DNA of 15,297 nt from positions 7,469-22,765 of the forward strand of contig DJVK01000013.1 of assembly GCA_002441145.1 (NCBI GenBank). Reading direction: 5' to 3'. Made by a program: the position numbers and the translations under genes. Position 1 is the first letter of the stretch. The number at the start of each line of letters is the position of its first letter. Positions 1-7,063 of the stretch are shown here, in pieces. A model generated the notes under the pieces. The model saw only the letters and a program-made list of their open reading frames with translations, did not search any database and was not told the DNA's origin. The stretch is from Candidatus Saccharibacteria bacterium UBA6258. GTDB lineage: Bacteria; Patescibacteriota; Saccharimonadia; Saccharimonadales; Saccharimonadaceae.

Positions 1-759
1 GAAGCCGAACTTCGAGCGACAATGAAATATCAAATTGACCAATACATCCCGATGGCCGTAGACGAAGCCAAGGTTGACTGGGCTCTGCTCGGTGCATCAC
101 TGCGCGCACAGAACCAGCAAGAAGTCTTGCTTTCGAGCATAGCTAAAAACTACAGCGAAGAACGCCTTGAGCTCGTTGAATCTCTGGGACTTAACGTTAT
201 CGCTGCCGAACCGGACCCAATCGCTATGGTCCGCGCACTTACGGTGTCGGGGGCTACTGGAGCAACAGTACAGCTCGATATGGGTGAAAACTCAACCGAT
301 ATCGCCATTGTCTATGGCGATGCACCGCGCTTAATCCGCACCATTCCTACTGGCATCAGCTCGCTCGTTAAGGCGACGGTTTCGAACCTGAACGTACAAG
401 ATGACCAAGCTCGCCAGTTCATTCTAAAATTTGGCCTTGCGCCAGATCGACTAGAAGGCCAGGTATTACGCGCGCTCGAATCCACACTCGATAACTTCGC
501 TGCCGAAATTACAAAGTCTATCAAATTCTTTGAAACTCGTTACCCAAGTGTCGTTGTTGATGGCGTACTCCTCGCCGGTTTTGCGGCGGCCATTCCACAG
601 TTCGATAGTTACCTTGCCGGCAAAGTAGGCAAACAGGTCCACATTGCTAATCCATGGCAGGGTGTTCAGATGTCAGAGTCTGACCAAAAACAGCTTGGCC
701 CTGTCGCGACTGAATTCGCGACGGTAATCGGACTTGCAAAGAGGGGGCTAGAATCATGA
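1..759 (+). CDS. pilM: Type IV pilus assembly protein PilM, C-terminal part (5'-truncated by window edge)
   Basis: Actin-like ATPase that sits on the cytoplasmic face of the inner membrane and links the PilN/PilO subcomplex to the pilus motor. The reading frame is open to base 1, and PilM proteins are normally about 350 aa, so the 252 residues seen here are the C-terminal two thirds; the ATG at 22 is probably internal. An actin-fold phosphate-binding-like segment, DMGENSTDIAIVYGD, is visible, followed by the R-x-I-P-T-G stretch typical of PilM. No cysteines are present. The stop TGA overlaps the pilN start as ATGA (756-759), so translation of the two is probably coupled. Family assignment also rests on the pilN, pilO, pilB, pilT, pilC order that follows. 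Confidence 0.9.
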   Translation, partial: EAELRATMKYQIDQYIPMAVDEAKVDWALLGASLRAQNQQEVLLSSIAKNYSEERLELVESLGLNVIAAEPDPIAMVRALTVSGATGATVQLDMGENSTDIAIVYGDAPRLIRTIPTGISSLVKATVSNLNVQDDQARQFILKFGLAPDRLEGQVLRALESTLDNFAAEITKSIKFFETRYPSVVVDGVLLAGFAAAIPQFDSYLAGKVGKQVHIANPWQGVQMSESDQKQLGPVATEFATVIGLAKRGLES

Positions 760-1484
760 TCGAAATCAACCTGATCCCTGATGTAAAGCAAGAATTTATT
801 CGTGCACAAAAGGTCCGTAATGCTGCGATTACGTTTTCTATCCTCGCCGGCATCGTGGCGGGCGGCATCGTGGTGGTATTAGTACTGGTCCTTGGGGCGC
901 AGTCATTGCACGAAAAAATCGCACGCGACGAAATCAAAAAACAGTACACCGCACTTAGTAACATTGAAAACATCGATAATGTCCTGACAATTCAGCACCA
1001 GTTATCAAAGATATCTGCCATGCATGATAGCAAGTCTATGGATTCGCGCGTCTTTGACGTCATCGCAGCGGTCAATCCGCCAGCTCCAAATGATGCAAAG
1101 ATCTCGAACGTTCGTATCGATCCTTCGCAATCACTACTAACCATCGAAGGCTCTGCTACCAACGGCTACGCTGCTACCGAAACTCTCCGCAAGACAATCC
1201 TCAACGCTCAAATTGAAAGCGTCGTTGACGGTGAAGTTATGTCGACGCCACTGACTAGCGAAGTAACGATCGGCGAAACGAGTTACGGGGAATCTGCAGA
1301 TGGCAGTCGCGTACTCCGCTTTGTCATCTCGTTCGTTTATCCTGAAGGACTCTTCGATAATTCTATCAAGTCATTCCGAATCGTAACGCCAACAAACAAG
1401 ATTGACGTCACAGACTCACGTTCACGCGTTCCAGAGACCATGTTCAGCCAACGGGCTAAAGATATACAAGGGGAGGACAACTAA
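756..1484 (+). CDS. pilN: Type IV pilus assembly protein PilN
   Basis: Bitopic inner-membrane protein of the pilus alignment subcomplex. The N-terminus MIEINLIPDV contains the INLIP motif (residues 4-8), the short cytoplasmic peptide that in known systems docks into a groove of PilM. One hydrophobic membrane segment lies at about residues 23-49, followed by a helical, probably coiled-coil stretch and then an extracytoplasmic alpha/beta domain. At 242 aa it is somewhat longer than the usual PilN of about 180-210 aa; the extra length is a hydrophilic C-terminal tail after about residue 205. The start is fixed by the ATGA overlap with pilM and by the motif at the very N-terminus. It has no cysteines. 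Confidence 0.88.
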   Translation: MIEINLIPDVKQEFIRAQKVRNAAITFSILAGIVAGGIVVVLVLVLGAQSLHEKIARDEIKKQYTALSNIENIDNVLTIQHQLSKISAMHDSKSMDSRVFDVIAAVNPPAPNDAKISNVRIDPSQSLLTIEGSATNGYAATETLRKTILNAQIESVVDGEVMSTPLTSEVTIGETSYGESADGSRVLRFVISFVYPEGLFDNSIKSFRIVTPTNKIDVTDSRSRVPETMFSQRAKDIQGEDN

Positions 1485-1485
1485 T

Positions 1486-2160
1486 ATGCCAGCACCACAG
1501 CCAGCTATGCGCAAGCGCCAGGTTATTGCCGACTCTAACAAAACGATGTTTATGTGGATTGCCGGTATGTCTGCTGTTGTCGGCATATGCGCCGTTCTTG
1601 CGCTATTCCTGATTCAGCAGATAGTATTTCGTACCCAGGTCACGAGTAGGCTTGATGAAACCGCGTCTATTTTGAAAAAGAATAACAAGGTTGCCGAGAC
1701 TCTTGTCGAAAACGTACGATTACTCGAAGTTAATCCAGCCCTGAACTCAATCAAGGCGCATCCAGAAGACAAAGCTCTGCAGGTTATCCTAGACGCTCTA
1801 CCTGCCGATAATAACTCACTAGCGCTTGGATCATCCGTTCAAGAAAAGCTGGTAGCCACCATTCCAGGCATTACCATCGATTCGCTCATTATCGAGCCAT
1901 CGACTGATGAATCGACGGTAGGTGAGTCTGACAGCTACACTGTTCCATTCAAGCTTGTCATATCATCGGCAGACGCTAATCCACTGAAAGATTTCTTGCT
2001 CAAGCTCGAACGCTCGATCAGGGTTATCGACATCGATGCATTGACGCTAGAACGTACCGAAGGCCGCTATACGTTAGTACTTGCTGCACACGCATATTAT
2101 GAACCAGCAAAAGTAGTTGAATTGAAGGATGACGTGGTAAAACCAAATGAAAAAAAGTGA
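1486..2160 (+). CDS. pilO: Type IV pilus assembly protein PilO-like
   Basis: Partner of PilN in the membrane alignment complex. The ATG at 1486 is chosen over upstream in-frame starts because a strong Shine-Dalgarno, AAGGGGAGG (1468-1476), lies 9 nt before it and it follows the pilN stop by 1 nt. The 224-aa product has a short basic cytoplasmic N-terminus, one membrane segment at about residues 21-45, a predicted coiled coil (about 46-80) and a C-terminal ferredoxin-like domain ending in a beta-rich segment with YTLVLAAHAYYEP. Sequence similarity alone is weak for PilO families; topology, length and position between pilN and pilB carry the call. The single cysteine lies inside the membrane segment. 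Confidence 0.8.
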   Translation: MPAPQPAMRKRQVIADSNKTMFMWIAGMSAVVGICAVLALFLIQQIVFRTQVTSRLDETASILKKNNKVAETLVENVRLLEVNPALNSIKAHPEDKALQVILDALPADNNSLALGSSVQEKLVATIPGITIDSLIIEPSTDESTVGESDSYTVPFKLVISSADANPLKDFLLKLERSIRVIDIDALTLERTEGRYTLVLAAHAYYEPAKVVELKDDVVKPNEKK

Positions 2161-2380
2161 TTTAGCAATGATTATTCTTATCGCCAGCGTGTCAGCAATG
2201 ATCGCGTTCCTTGTTGCGAATCAAATTCCAGCCCTGAAGCCTGATGCTAAAGGTGTCAAGATTCAGACAGCCGAAAAGATTGAAACCGATGTCGCGACAC
2301 CAGATAAGAACGTATTTAATGCCGAAGCAGTTAACCCGACCGTACAGACGGTCATTGGCGGCGGATCTGCGCAGCAGTAG
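2147..2380 (+). CDS. Small single-pass membrane protein in the pilP position
   Basis: A 77-aa protein I cannot assign to a named family. It has a two-lysine N-terminus, one membrane helix (about residues 6-24), a short lysine-rich linker and a C-terminal part that includes DKNVFNAEAVNPTV followed by a Gly-rich end. It overlaps the pilO end by 14 nt and has no clear Shine-Dalgarno, so it is probably translated by coupling to pilO. Its stop TAG is part of the pilB ribosome site (AGGAG 2379-2383). In diderm pilus operons the slot after pilO is held by the lipoprotein PilP, which contacts the secretin; this product has no lipobox and no room for the PilP beta domain. I infer a small accessory subunit of the PilMNO complex; the function is unknown. 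Confidence 0.75.
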   Translation: MKKSDLAMIILIASVSAMIAFLVANQIPALKPDAKGVKIQTAEKIETDVATPDKNVFNAEAVNPTVQTVIGGGSAQQ

Positions 2381-2388
2381 GAGCTGAT

Positions 2389-4146
2389 ATGGCATTGATG
2401 ACCGATGACATTCAGCAGAAACTTATCACTCTTCTTAAAGAAGAGGGTTTAGTAAGCACTGAAGTCATCGACAAGGCAGTCGAAGAGGCGGCCAAGACAA
2501 GTCAGCCGTTGTTAACAATACTGACAGAGCAGGCAATCATTGATGCCGAACTTATGACCCATGCGATTGCCCAGGTTTCGGGTGTCCCGTATGTTAACCT
2601 AACGAATACTATCGTTGACCAGAGCATCTTGTCGTTGTTGCCATCTGATATCGCAGAGCGATTTATGGCAGTCCCGCTTGCCGAAGTGCAGAACCGACTG
2701 GCAGTCGCCATGATTGACGCCAACAACGTACAGGCAGTCGACTACCTAGCAAATCGCATTCAGCGCCCGCTTAAGGTATTTATGGCTTCAGAAGCCGGCG
2801 TGCGCCACTTGCTCGACCAGTACAAGACTGACCTTTCGAGTGTCGGTGCCGCTGCAGCGGTCACGCAAGAAGAGTTTAAGTCCGAAAGCGGGGACATCAA
2901 GACGATCGTTCAGGACTCGCCAATCAGTCGTGCATTAAGCACGATTCTCGAATATGCCGTCAAAAGCCGGGCAAGCGACATTCACGTTGAGCCCCTCGAA
3001 AAGGCTCTCAAGATTCGTTGTCGCATCGACGGCGTGTTGCGTGAAGTCATGCAGCTACCAAAGAGCATCGAACCCGCGCTAGTCAGCCGTATCAAAATTT
3101 TGTCCAACCTTAAGATTGACGAACACCGTGTTCCTCAGGACGGTCAGTTTGCCGTGAAGGTCGGCGACAAAGAGGTAGACCTTCGTATCGCTATCAGCCC
3201 TGTCGTATGGGGTGAGCAGGTGGTTATTCGTCTGCTTGATAAGACCGGCAATACCTTCGACCTTGAACAAATGGGGTATGCAGGCCGTGGGCTACGTATG
3301 ATCCGTAAGGGTGTTAAACGACCAAATGGTATGGTGCTCACGTCGGGGCCAACTGGTAGCGGTAAGTCGACCAGCCTATACGCACTCATCAAAGAAATTA
3401 AAGACGACACCGTGAATATCGTGACCCTCGAAGACCCAGTCGAGTACAAGATGGATGGCGTGAACCAGATTCAGGTTAACTCCGAAGTCGGCTTGACGTT
3501 TGCCTCTGGATTGCGCTCTATCTTGCGTCAGGACCCAGACATTGTGATGGTAGGAGAGATGCGTGACGCCGAAACGGCCAACCTGGGCGTCCAGGCGGCG
3601 CTTACTGGGCACCTTGTCTTCAGTACGCTTCACACCAACAGCGCCGCAGGTGTCTTGCCGCGTCTATTGGACATGGATATTGAGCCGTTTCTTATCGCGA
3701 GTACCGTAAACACGATTATCGGTCAGCGCCTGGTGCGCCGTGTTGCCGCTAAACGCGATGCTTACTGGTCGAGTCCGCTCGAAACAAAGAGCATCCTCGA
3801 GACGGTAGGGCATTTATTGCCAAAGACCAAAGAAGAAGTCGCTCAGATCTCGGCCGACCTTGGTTATAAAGACTTGCCACTAGCTGGTCAAACCGCTTAT
3901 ACTTTAGTGAAAGGTCGTGATACGCCAGCCACGCCGCGTGGATATAGCGGGCGGGCCGGGTTGTACGAGGTCATGGACGTTACCGAAGAAATACAGCAGC
4001 TGATTGTTTCGCGCGCGACAAGTGCCGAGATTCAACGAAAAGCAGTCGAGCAGGGAATGATTACAATGCGTCAAGATGGATATCTGAAGGCGCTCCAGGG
4101 CATTACGACATTAGAAGAAGTAAATCGCGTCACGTCAGACACATAA
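2389..4146 (+). CDS. pilB: Type IV pilus extension ATPase PilB (GspE family)
   Basis: Hexameric cytoplasmic ATPase that powers pilin polymerisation with PilC. At 585 aa it has full family length: an N-terminal MshEN/GspE-N-type domain in about the first 160 residues, then the N2 domain with SRASDIHVEPLEK, then the RecA-like motor. Visible motifs are Walker A GPTGSGKST (320-328), Walker B with DPDIVMVGEMRD (382-393) and the His-box LVFSTLHTNSA. The start follows AGGAG (2379-2383) by 5 nt. Odd: the tetracysteine zinc knuckle normal for PilB/GspE is gone. Where it would read C-x2-C then C-x2-C before GYxGR, this protein has RRVAAKRDAYW (450-460) and TPATPRGYSGR (512-522). The only cysteine in the protein is C211. 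Confidence 0.96.
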   Translation: MALMTDDIQQKLITLLKEEGLVSTEVIDKAVEEAAKTSQPLLTILTEQAIIDAELMTHAIAQVSGVPYVNLTNTIVDQSILSLLPSDIAERFMAVPLAEVQNRLAVAMIDANNVQAVDYLANRIQRPLKVFMASEAGVRHLLDQYKTDLSSVGAAAAVTQEEFKSESGDIKTIVQDSPISRALSTILEYAVKSRASDIHVEPLEKALKIRCRIDGVLREVMQLPKSIEPALVSRIKILSNLKIDEHRVPQDGQFAVKVGDKEVDLRIAISPVVWGEQVVIRLLDKTGNTFDLEQMGYAGRGLRMIRKGVKRPNGMVLTSGPTGSGKSTSLYALIKEIKDDTVNIVTLEDPVEYKMDGVNQIQVNSEVGLTFASGLRSILRQDPDIVMVGEMRDAETANLGVQAALTGHLVFSTLHTNSAAGVLPRLLDMDIEPFLIASTVNTIIGQRLVRRVAAKRDAYWSSPLETKSILETVGHLLPKTKEEVAQISADLGYKDLPLAGQTAYTLVKGRDTPATPRGYSGRAGLYEVMDVTEEIQQLIVSRATSAEIQRKAVEQGMITMRQDGYLKALQGITTLEEVNRVTSDT

Positions 4147-4159
4147 AAAGGGGATAGGC

Positions 4160-5230
4160 ATGCAAAATCAAGAATTACGAATCGAAGTACTACTCGAAGA
4201 AGTTGTCAGGAAGCGCGCAAGCGACTTGCACCTTCAGGTTGGATTGCCACCGATGCTTCGCGTCGACGGTTCGCTTGTGCCGGTCCCAGGGTTTAGCGCG
4301 CTTGATGAGCCACAAGTCGAGTCACTAATCTTTGCGATTCTTGACCAAGATCAGCAACAAATCTTGATGAAGGACAAAGAATTCGACTTTAGCTTCGCCT
4401 TTGGCGCCCTTGGCCGTTTCCGCGTGAACGCTTTCCACGAACGCGGTAACTTAGCCGCCGCCCTGCGTCTTATTCCAAATGAAATTAAATCTGTGACTGA
4501 ACTTGGTATGCCTCAGGTCGTTATGTCATTCGCCGATTATCCACGTGGTCTCGTGCTCGTCACTGGCCCTACGGGTAGTGGTAAGTCGACAACGCTCGCT
4601 GCATTGGTCGATAAGATCAACACCGAAAAAGCGCAGCACATCATTACTATCGAAGACCCGATTGAGTTTACTCACAAATCTAAAAAGTCCGTCGTCGTCC
4701 AGCGTGAAGTGCACTACGACACCTACTCGTTCTCTGCAGCCTTGCGTTCAAGCCTGCGTCAGGACCCTGACGTCGTGCTCATCGGTGAGATGCGTGACCT
4801 CGAGACTATTTCGGCGGCGATTACCATCGCTGAAACAGGGCACTTGGTCTTTGCAACGCTTCACACCAACTCTGCCGCTCAGTCGATTGACCGTATGATT
4901 GACGTCTTCCCGCCGCACCAGCAACCTCAGATCCGCGCTCAGTTATCTAATATCCTGATGGCTATCTGTTCACAGCGCCTTGTCCCAGCAATTGGTGGCG
5001 GACGTGTTGTTGCCGCTGAAGTACTTATCGCTAACCCAGCCGTTCGTAACGTGATTCGCGAAGGCAAATCGCACCAACTCGATGCTATCATCCAAACAGG
5101 TGCCGACCAAGGTATGCAGACGATGGACCGCACGCTGGTGAGTTTGGTGCAAAGTGGTACGGTAACCTACGACAGCGCCCGCGAATATGCGGTTGACCTA
5201 ACTGAATTTGAAAGGTTAATGAGGGGATAA
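4160..5230 (+). CDS. pilT: Type IV pilus retraction ATPase PilT
   Basis: Hexameric ATPase that depolymerises the pilus, giving retraction for twitching, surface or host-cell attachment, or DNA uptake. The 356-aa product has Walker A GPTGSGKST (136-144), Walker B DPDVVLIGEMRD (202-213), the His-box LVFATLHTNSA and the PilT-specific C-terminal motif AVRNVIRE (294-301; AIRNLIRE in the classical family), then GMQTMDRTL. These C-terminal motifs separate it from PilB and from PilU-like paralogues. A Shine-Dalgarno AAAAGGGGAT lies just before the ATG, and it follows pilB by 13 nt in the same operon. Its presence directly beside pilB says the pilus is dynamic and not a static adhesin. Confidence 0.96.
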   Translation: MQNQELRIEVLLEEVVRKRASDLHLQVGLPPMLRVDGSLVPVPGFSALDEPQVESLIFAILDQDQQQILMKDKEFDFSFAFGALGRFRVNAFHERGNLAAALRLIPNEIKSVTELGMPQVVMSFADYPRGLVLVTGPTGSGKSTTLAALVDKINTEKAQHIITIEDPIEFTHKSKKSVVVQREVHYDTYSFSAALRSSLRQDPDVVLIGEMRDLETISAAITIAETGHLVFATLHTNSAAQSIDRMIDVFPPHQQPQIRAQLSNILMAICSQRLVPAIGGGRVVAAEVLIANPAVRNVIREGKSHQLDAIIQTGADQGMQTMDRTLVSLVQSGTVTYDSAREYAVDLTEFERLMRG

Positions 5231-5233
5231 CGG

Positions 5234-6442
5234 GTGAAAAAATTTACCTACGAGGCTCGTGATAGATCGAGCAACGATGTAGTCAAATCGATGGTTCAGG
5301 CCGAATCTGAATCGTCTGCAGCGAAGGTTCTGATCGAACAGGGCTTGATGCCACTCGATATCAAAGAAATCGACGATAACAGCTCGCCACTTGCTAAGCT
5401 GACGAATAGAATCACGACAAAAGATAGGATTTTATTCCTAAGACAGCTTTCAACGCTGATTGGGGCGGGGTTGCCACTATCACAGAGTATGCGTACCGTT
5501 CTTGAACAAACGCAAAATAAGCGCATGCAGCGCGTCGTCGAAGAGATTATTGCTGACGTTGAAGGCGGTCACACGTTGTCTGATTCATTCGGCAAGCACC
5601 CCGAAGTCTTCGACAAGGTCGTTCTAGCGCTTGTGGCGGCCGGTGAGGCGTCTGGAACGCTCGATGAAGCTCTTAAGCGCGTTGCTACACAAAAAGAAAA
5701 GGACGCCGCTATGATGGGCAAAATCAAGGGTGCGATGATCTACCCGTTAATCGTCTTGGTAGTTATCCTTGGCGTGATGATATTCATGCTCGTTGCCGTG
5801 GTGCCTCAGGTCGCGAAGCTTTACGAGGACATGGACAGGACATTGCCATTTTTGACCGCCGCAATGATCGCGGTAGCTAACTTCTTGATCAACTTTTGGT
5901 ATATCGCTATTGCTGTCATCGGTATCGCCGGCTACTTCATGTCGCAATACTTCAAAACCGATAGTGGTACTAAGGCGCTTGATACCTTTAAGCTGAATGT
6001 CCCGGTCTTCAAGGGCATGTTCCGCAAGCTTTACATGGCGCGTTTTACGCGAACTGGTCAAACATTGTTGGCAACTGGGGTAGCGATGCTCGACATGCTA
6101 CGTATTAGTTCGGACAGCACGAATAATGTCGTCATTAGCGCCGGTATCGACCGTGCAGCCGAAAAGGTTAAGGGCGGTAAAGCGCTATCCGTGGCCTTGC
6201 TACCAGAGGATTATATTTTGCCGATGGTTCCGCAGATGATCAGAATTGGTGAACAGTCTGGTAAAATCGACGAAATGATGGGCAAGACGGCCCAAGTATA
6301 TGAGGATGAGCTCGACGAGGAAATCAAAGCGATTTCGACAGCGATCGAGCCGGTTTTGATGGTGGTGCTCGCGGTGTTTGCCGGTGGTATGGTGGGGGCA
6401 ATTTTGTTCCCAATCTATAGTCTTGTTGGCGGAATTCGTTAA
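5234..6442 (+). CDS. pilC: Type IV pilus inner-membrane platform protein PilC (GspF family)
   Basis: Polytopic membrane protein on which PilB and PilT act to add or remove pilins. The 402-aa product has two copies of the GspF/T2SSF domain: the first carries LRQLSTLIGAGLPLSQ (near 70-85) and VALVAAGE-like sequence, the second RFTRTGQTLLATGVAML and MIRIGEQSG. Membrane segments lie at about 168-190, 207-235 and 373-399. Translation starts at GTG 5234, with GAGGGG (5221-5226) 7 nt upstream; it begins 3 nt after the pilT stop. It ends the motor operon: the next gene has its own promoter. It has no cysteines. Confidence 0.94.
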   Translation: MKKFTYEARDRSSNDVVKSMVQAESESSAAKVLIEQGLMPLDIKEIDDNSSPLAKLTNRITTKDRILFLRQLSTLIGAGLPLSQSMRTVLEQTQNKRMQRVVEEIIADVEGGHTLSDSFGKHPEVFDKVVLALVAAGEASGTLDEALKRVATQKEKDAAMMGKIKGAMIYPLIVLVVILGVMIFMLVAVVPQVAKLYEDMDRTLPFLTAAMIAVANFLINFWYIAIAVIGIAGYFMSQYFKTDSGTKALDTFKLNVPVFKGMFRKLYMARFTRTGQTLLATGVAMLDMLRISSDSTNNVVISAGIDRAAEKVKGGKALSVALLPEDYILPMVPQMIRIGEQSGKIDEMMGKTAQVYEDELDEEIKAISTAIEPVLMVVLAVFAGGMVGAILFPIYSLVGGIR

Positions 6443-6449
6443 ATTACTA

Positions 6450-6479
6450 TAGACAGCAAATAAACGTGTGCGGTATCAT
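6450..6479 (+). promoter_or_regulatory. Likely sigma70-type promoter of the major pilin gene
   Basis: TAGACA (6450-6455, five of six matches to the -35 consensus) and TATCAT (6474-6479, five of six matches to the -10) are separated by 18 nt in the gap between pilC and the pilin. Transcription would start near 6486 and give a leader of about 50 nt. It is the only site in the window where I see a good -35 as well as a -10, in keeping with strong pilin expression. Prediction from sequence only. Confidence 0.55.
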
Positions 6480-6498
6480 ATACATTAGCAATAAGCTC

Positions 6499-6514
6499 AA
6501 CACAAATATGTGTT
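6499..6514 (+). repeat. Small inverted repeat in the pilin leader
   Basis: AACACA (6499-6504) and TGTGTT (6509-6514) form a perfect 6-bp stem with a 4-nt loop (AATA), ending 5 nt before the pilin Shine-Dalgarno. It could protect the leader from 5' decay or be a protein site. The stem is weak (A/T-rich), and it may be chance. Confidence 0.35.
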
Positions 6515-6535
6515 ATAAGAAAGGTGGAATTTCAA

Positions 6536-7006
6536 ATGAGCAGCCAGCAACTAAAACAAAAGGGATTTACGATTATCGAGGTTGTCCTCGTGCTCGCTAT
6601 CGCGGCACTTATCTTCCTAATGGTATTCATCGCACTTCCAGCGCTACAGAGTAGTCAACGTGACACAGCACGCAAGAACGACGTCAGTATCGTTGCAGCA
6701 GCTGTTAACTCATGGTCTGGCAATAACCGTGGTAAGGCACTCGACAGCACGGCTCTAACGGGCATCAAGACGTATGCTGAAAGTCTTTCGGACAACACGA
6801 CAGACGTCAAGATGGGTGCTAACCCAACTGCTGACGACGCATCTGTAACAGCTGAAGACGGCGTTGCAACGATTTATGTCGGTGCAAAGTGTGACTCATC
6901 ATCACCTGACGGCAAGCTTACGATTGACAAGGGTACAAAACGACAATACGTTGTTGTTACTCGACTCGAATCAGGTAACGGCGCAGGCTACTGCCTAGAC
7001 TCATAG
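6536..7006 (+). CDS. pilA: Major type IV pilin (prepilin), PilA-like
   Basis: Structural subunit of the pilus fibre. The ATG at 6536 is chosen over the in-frame GTG at 6524 because AAAGGTGG (6520-6527) lies 8 nt before it. The 156-aa precursor has a 10-residue basic leader ending KQKG, then FTIIEVVLVLAIAALIF: cleavage after Gly10, Phe at +1 and the conserved Glu at +5. The hydrophobic helix is followed by a compact hydrophilic head with two cysteines (residues 119 and 153) that bracket the C-terminal region like the disulfide-bounded D-loop of classical pilins. It has its own promoter and terminator, and is flanked by the motor operon and the prepilin peptidase. It is taken as the major pilin for these reasons; which of the five pilin-like genes makes the fibre is inferred. 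Confidence 0.88.
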   Translation: MSSQQLKQKGFTIIEVVLVLAIAALIFLMVFIALPALQSSQRDTARKNDVSIVAAAVNSWSGNNRGKALDSTALTGIKTYAESLSDNTTDVKMGANPTADDASVTAEDGVATIYVGAKCDSSSPDGKLTIDKGTKRQYVVVTRLESGNGAGYCLDS

Positions 7007-7022
7007 TTGCAATAAGCAATTT

Positions 7023-7060
7023 ATATCAAAAGCCTCCGTATATGCGGAGGTTTTTGATAT
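7023..7060. terminator. Long palindromic terminator after the pilin gene
   Basis: Bases 7023-7039 pair with 7044-7060 over 17 positions, with only two G-T wobbles (7032/7051 and 7039/7044) and an ATAT loop. The GC-rich core CCTCCG/CGGAGG is flanked by AAAA on the left and TTTTT (7051-7055) on the right, so it can act as a Rho-independent terminator for pilA and, by symmetry, for the opposite strand. It starts 16 nt after the pilin stop and runs into the prepilin peptidase start region. Confidence 0.85.
7046..7050 (+). promoter_or_regulatory. Shine-Dalgarno for pilD buried in the terminator stem
   Basis: GGAGG lies exactly 8 nt before the ATG at 7059, ideal spacing, but it is the 3' arm of the terminator core and would be base-paired in any read-through RNA. 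It would therefore be usable only if the hairpin is opened. It could also be a by-product of the terminator sequence. Confidence 0.4.
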
Positions 7061-7063
7061 GAT
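7055..7063 (+). promoter_or_regulatory. Possible extended -10 promoter for the prepilin peptidase
   Basis: TGATATGAT fits the extended -10 pattern TGn-TATnnT. It overlaps the right end of the terminator palindrome, and 7 nt separate it from the ATG at 7071, so the RNA would begin at or next to that ATG. No -35 match is seen. Confidence 0.4.

Noticed and set aside
312..524. Minus-strand open frames inside pilus genes (also 647-973, 3144-3449, 7670-8077 and 9954-10358)
   Set aside because: They lie antisense to clear genes, have Ser/Thr/Arg-rich composition typical of antisense translations, and show no ribosome site or recognisable domain.
4503..4898. Plus-strand open frame of 131 codons within pilT in another frame
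   Set aside because: A Ser/Arg/Leu-rich frame shadow of pilT, without a ribosome site.
6511..6519. TGTTATAAG as a second extended -10 for the pilin
   Set aside because: RNA from it would begin around 6526 and lose the strong AAAGGTGG ribosome site; the TAGACA/TATCAT promoter upstream explains the gene better.
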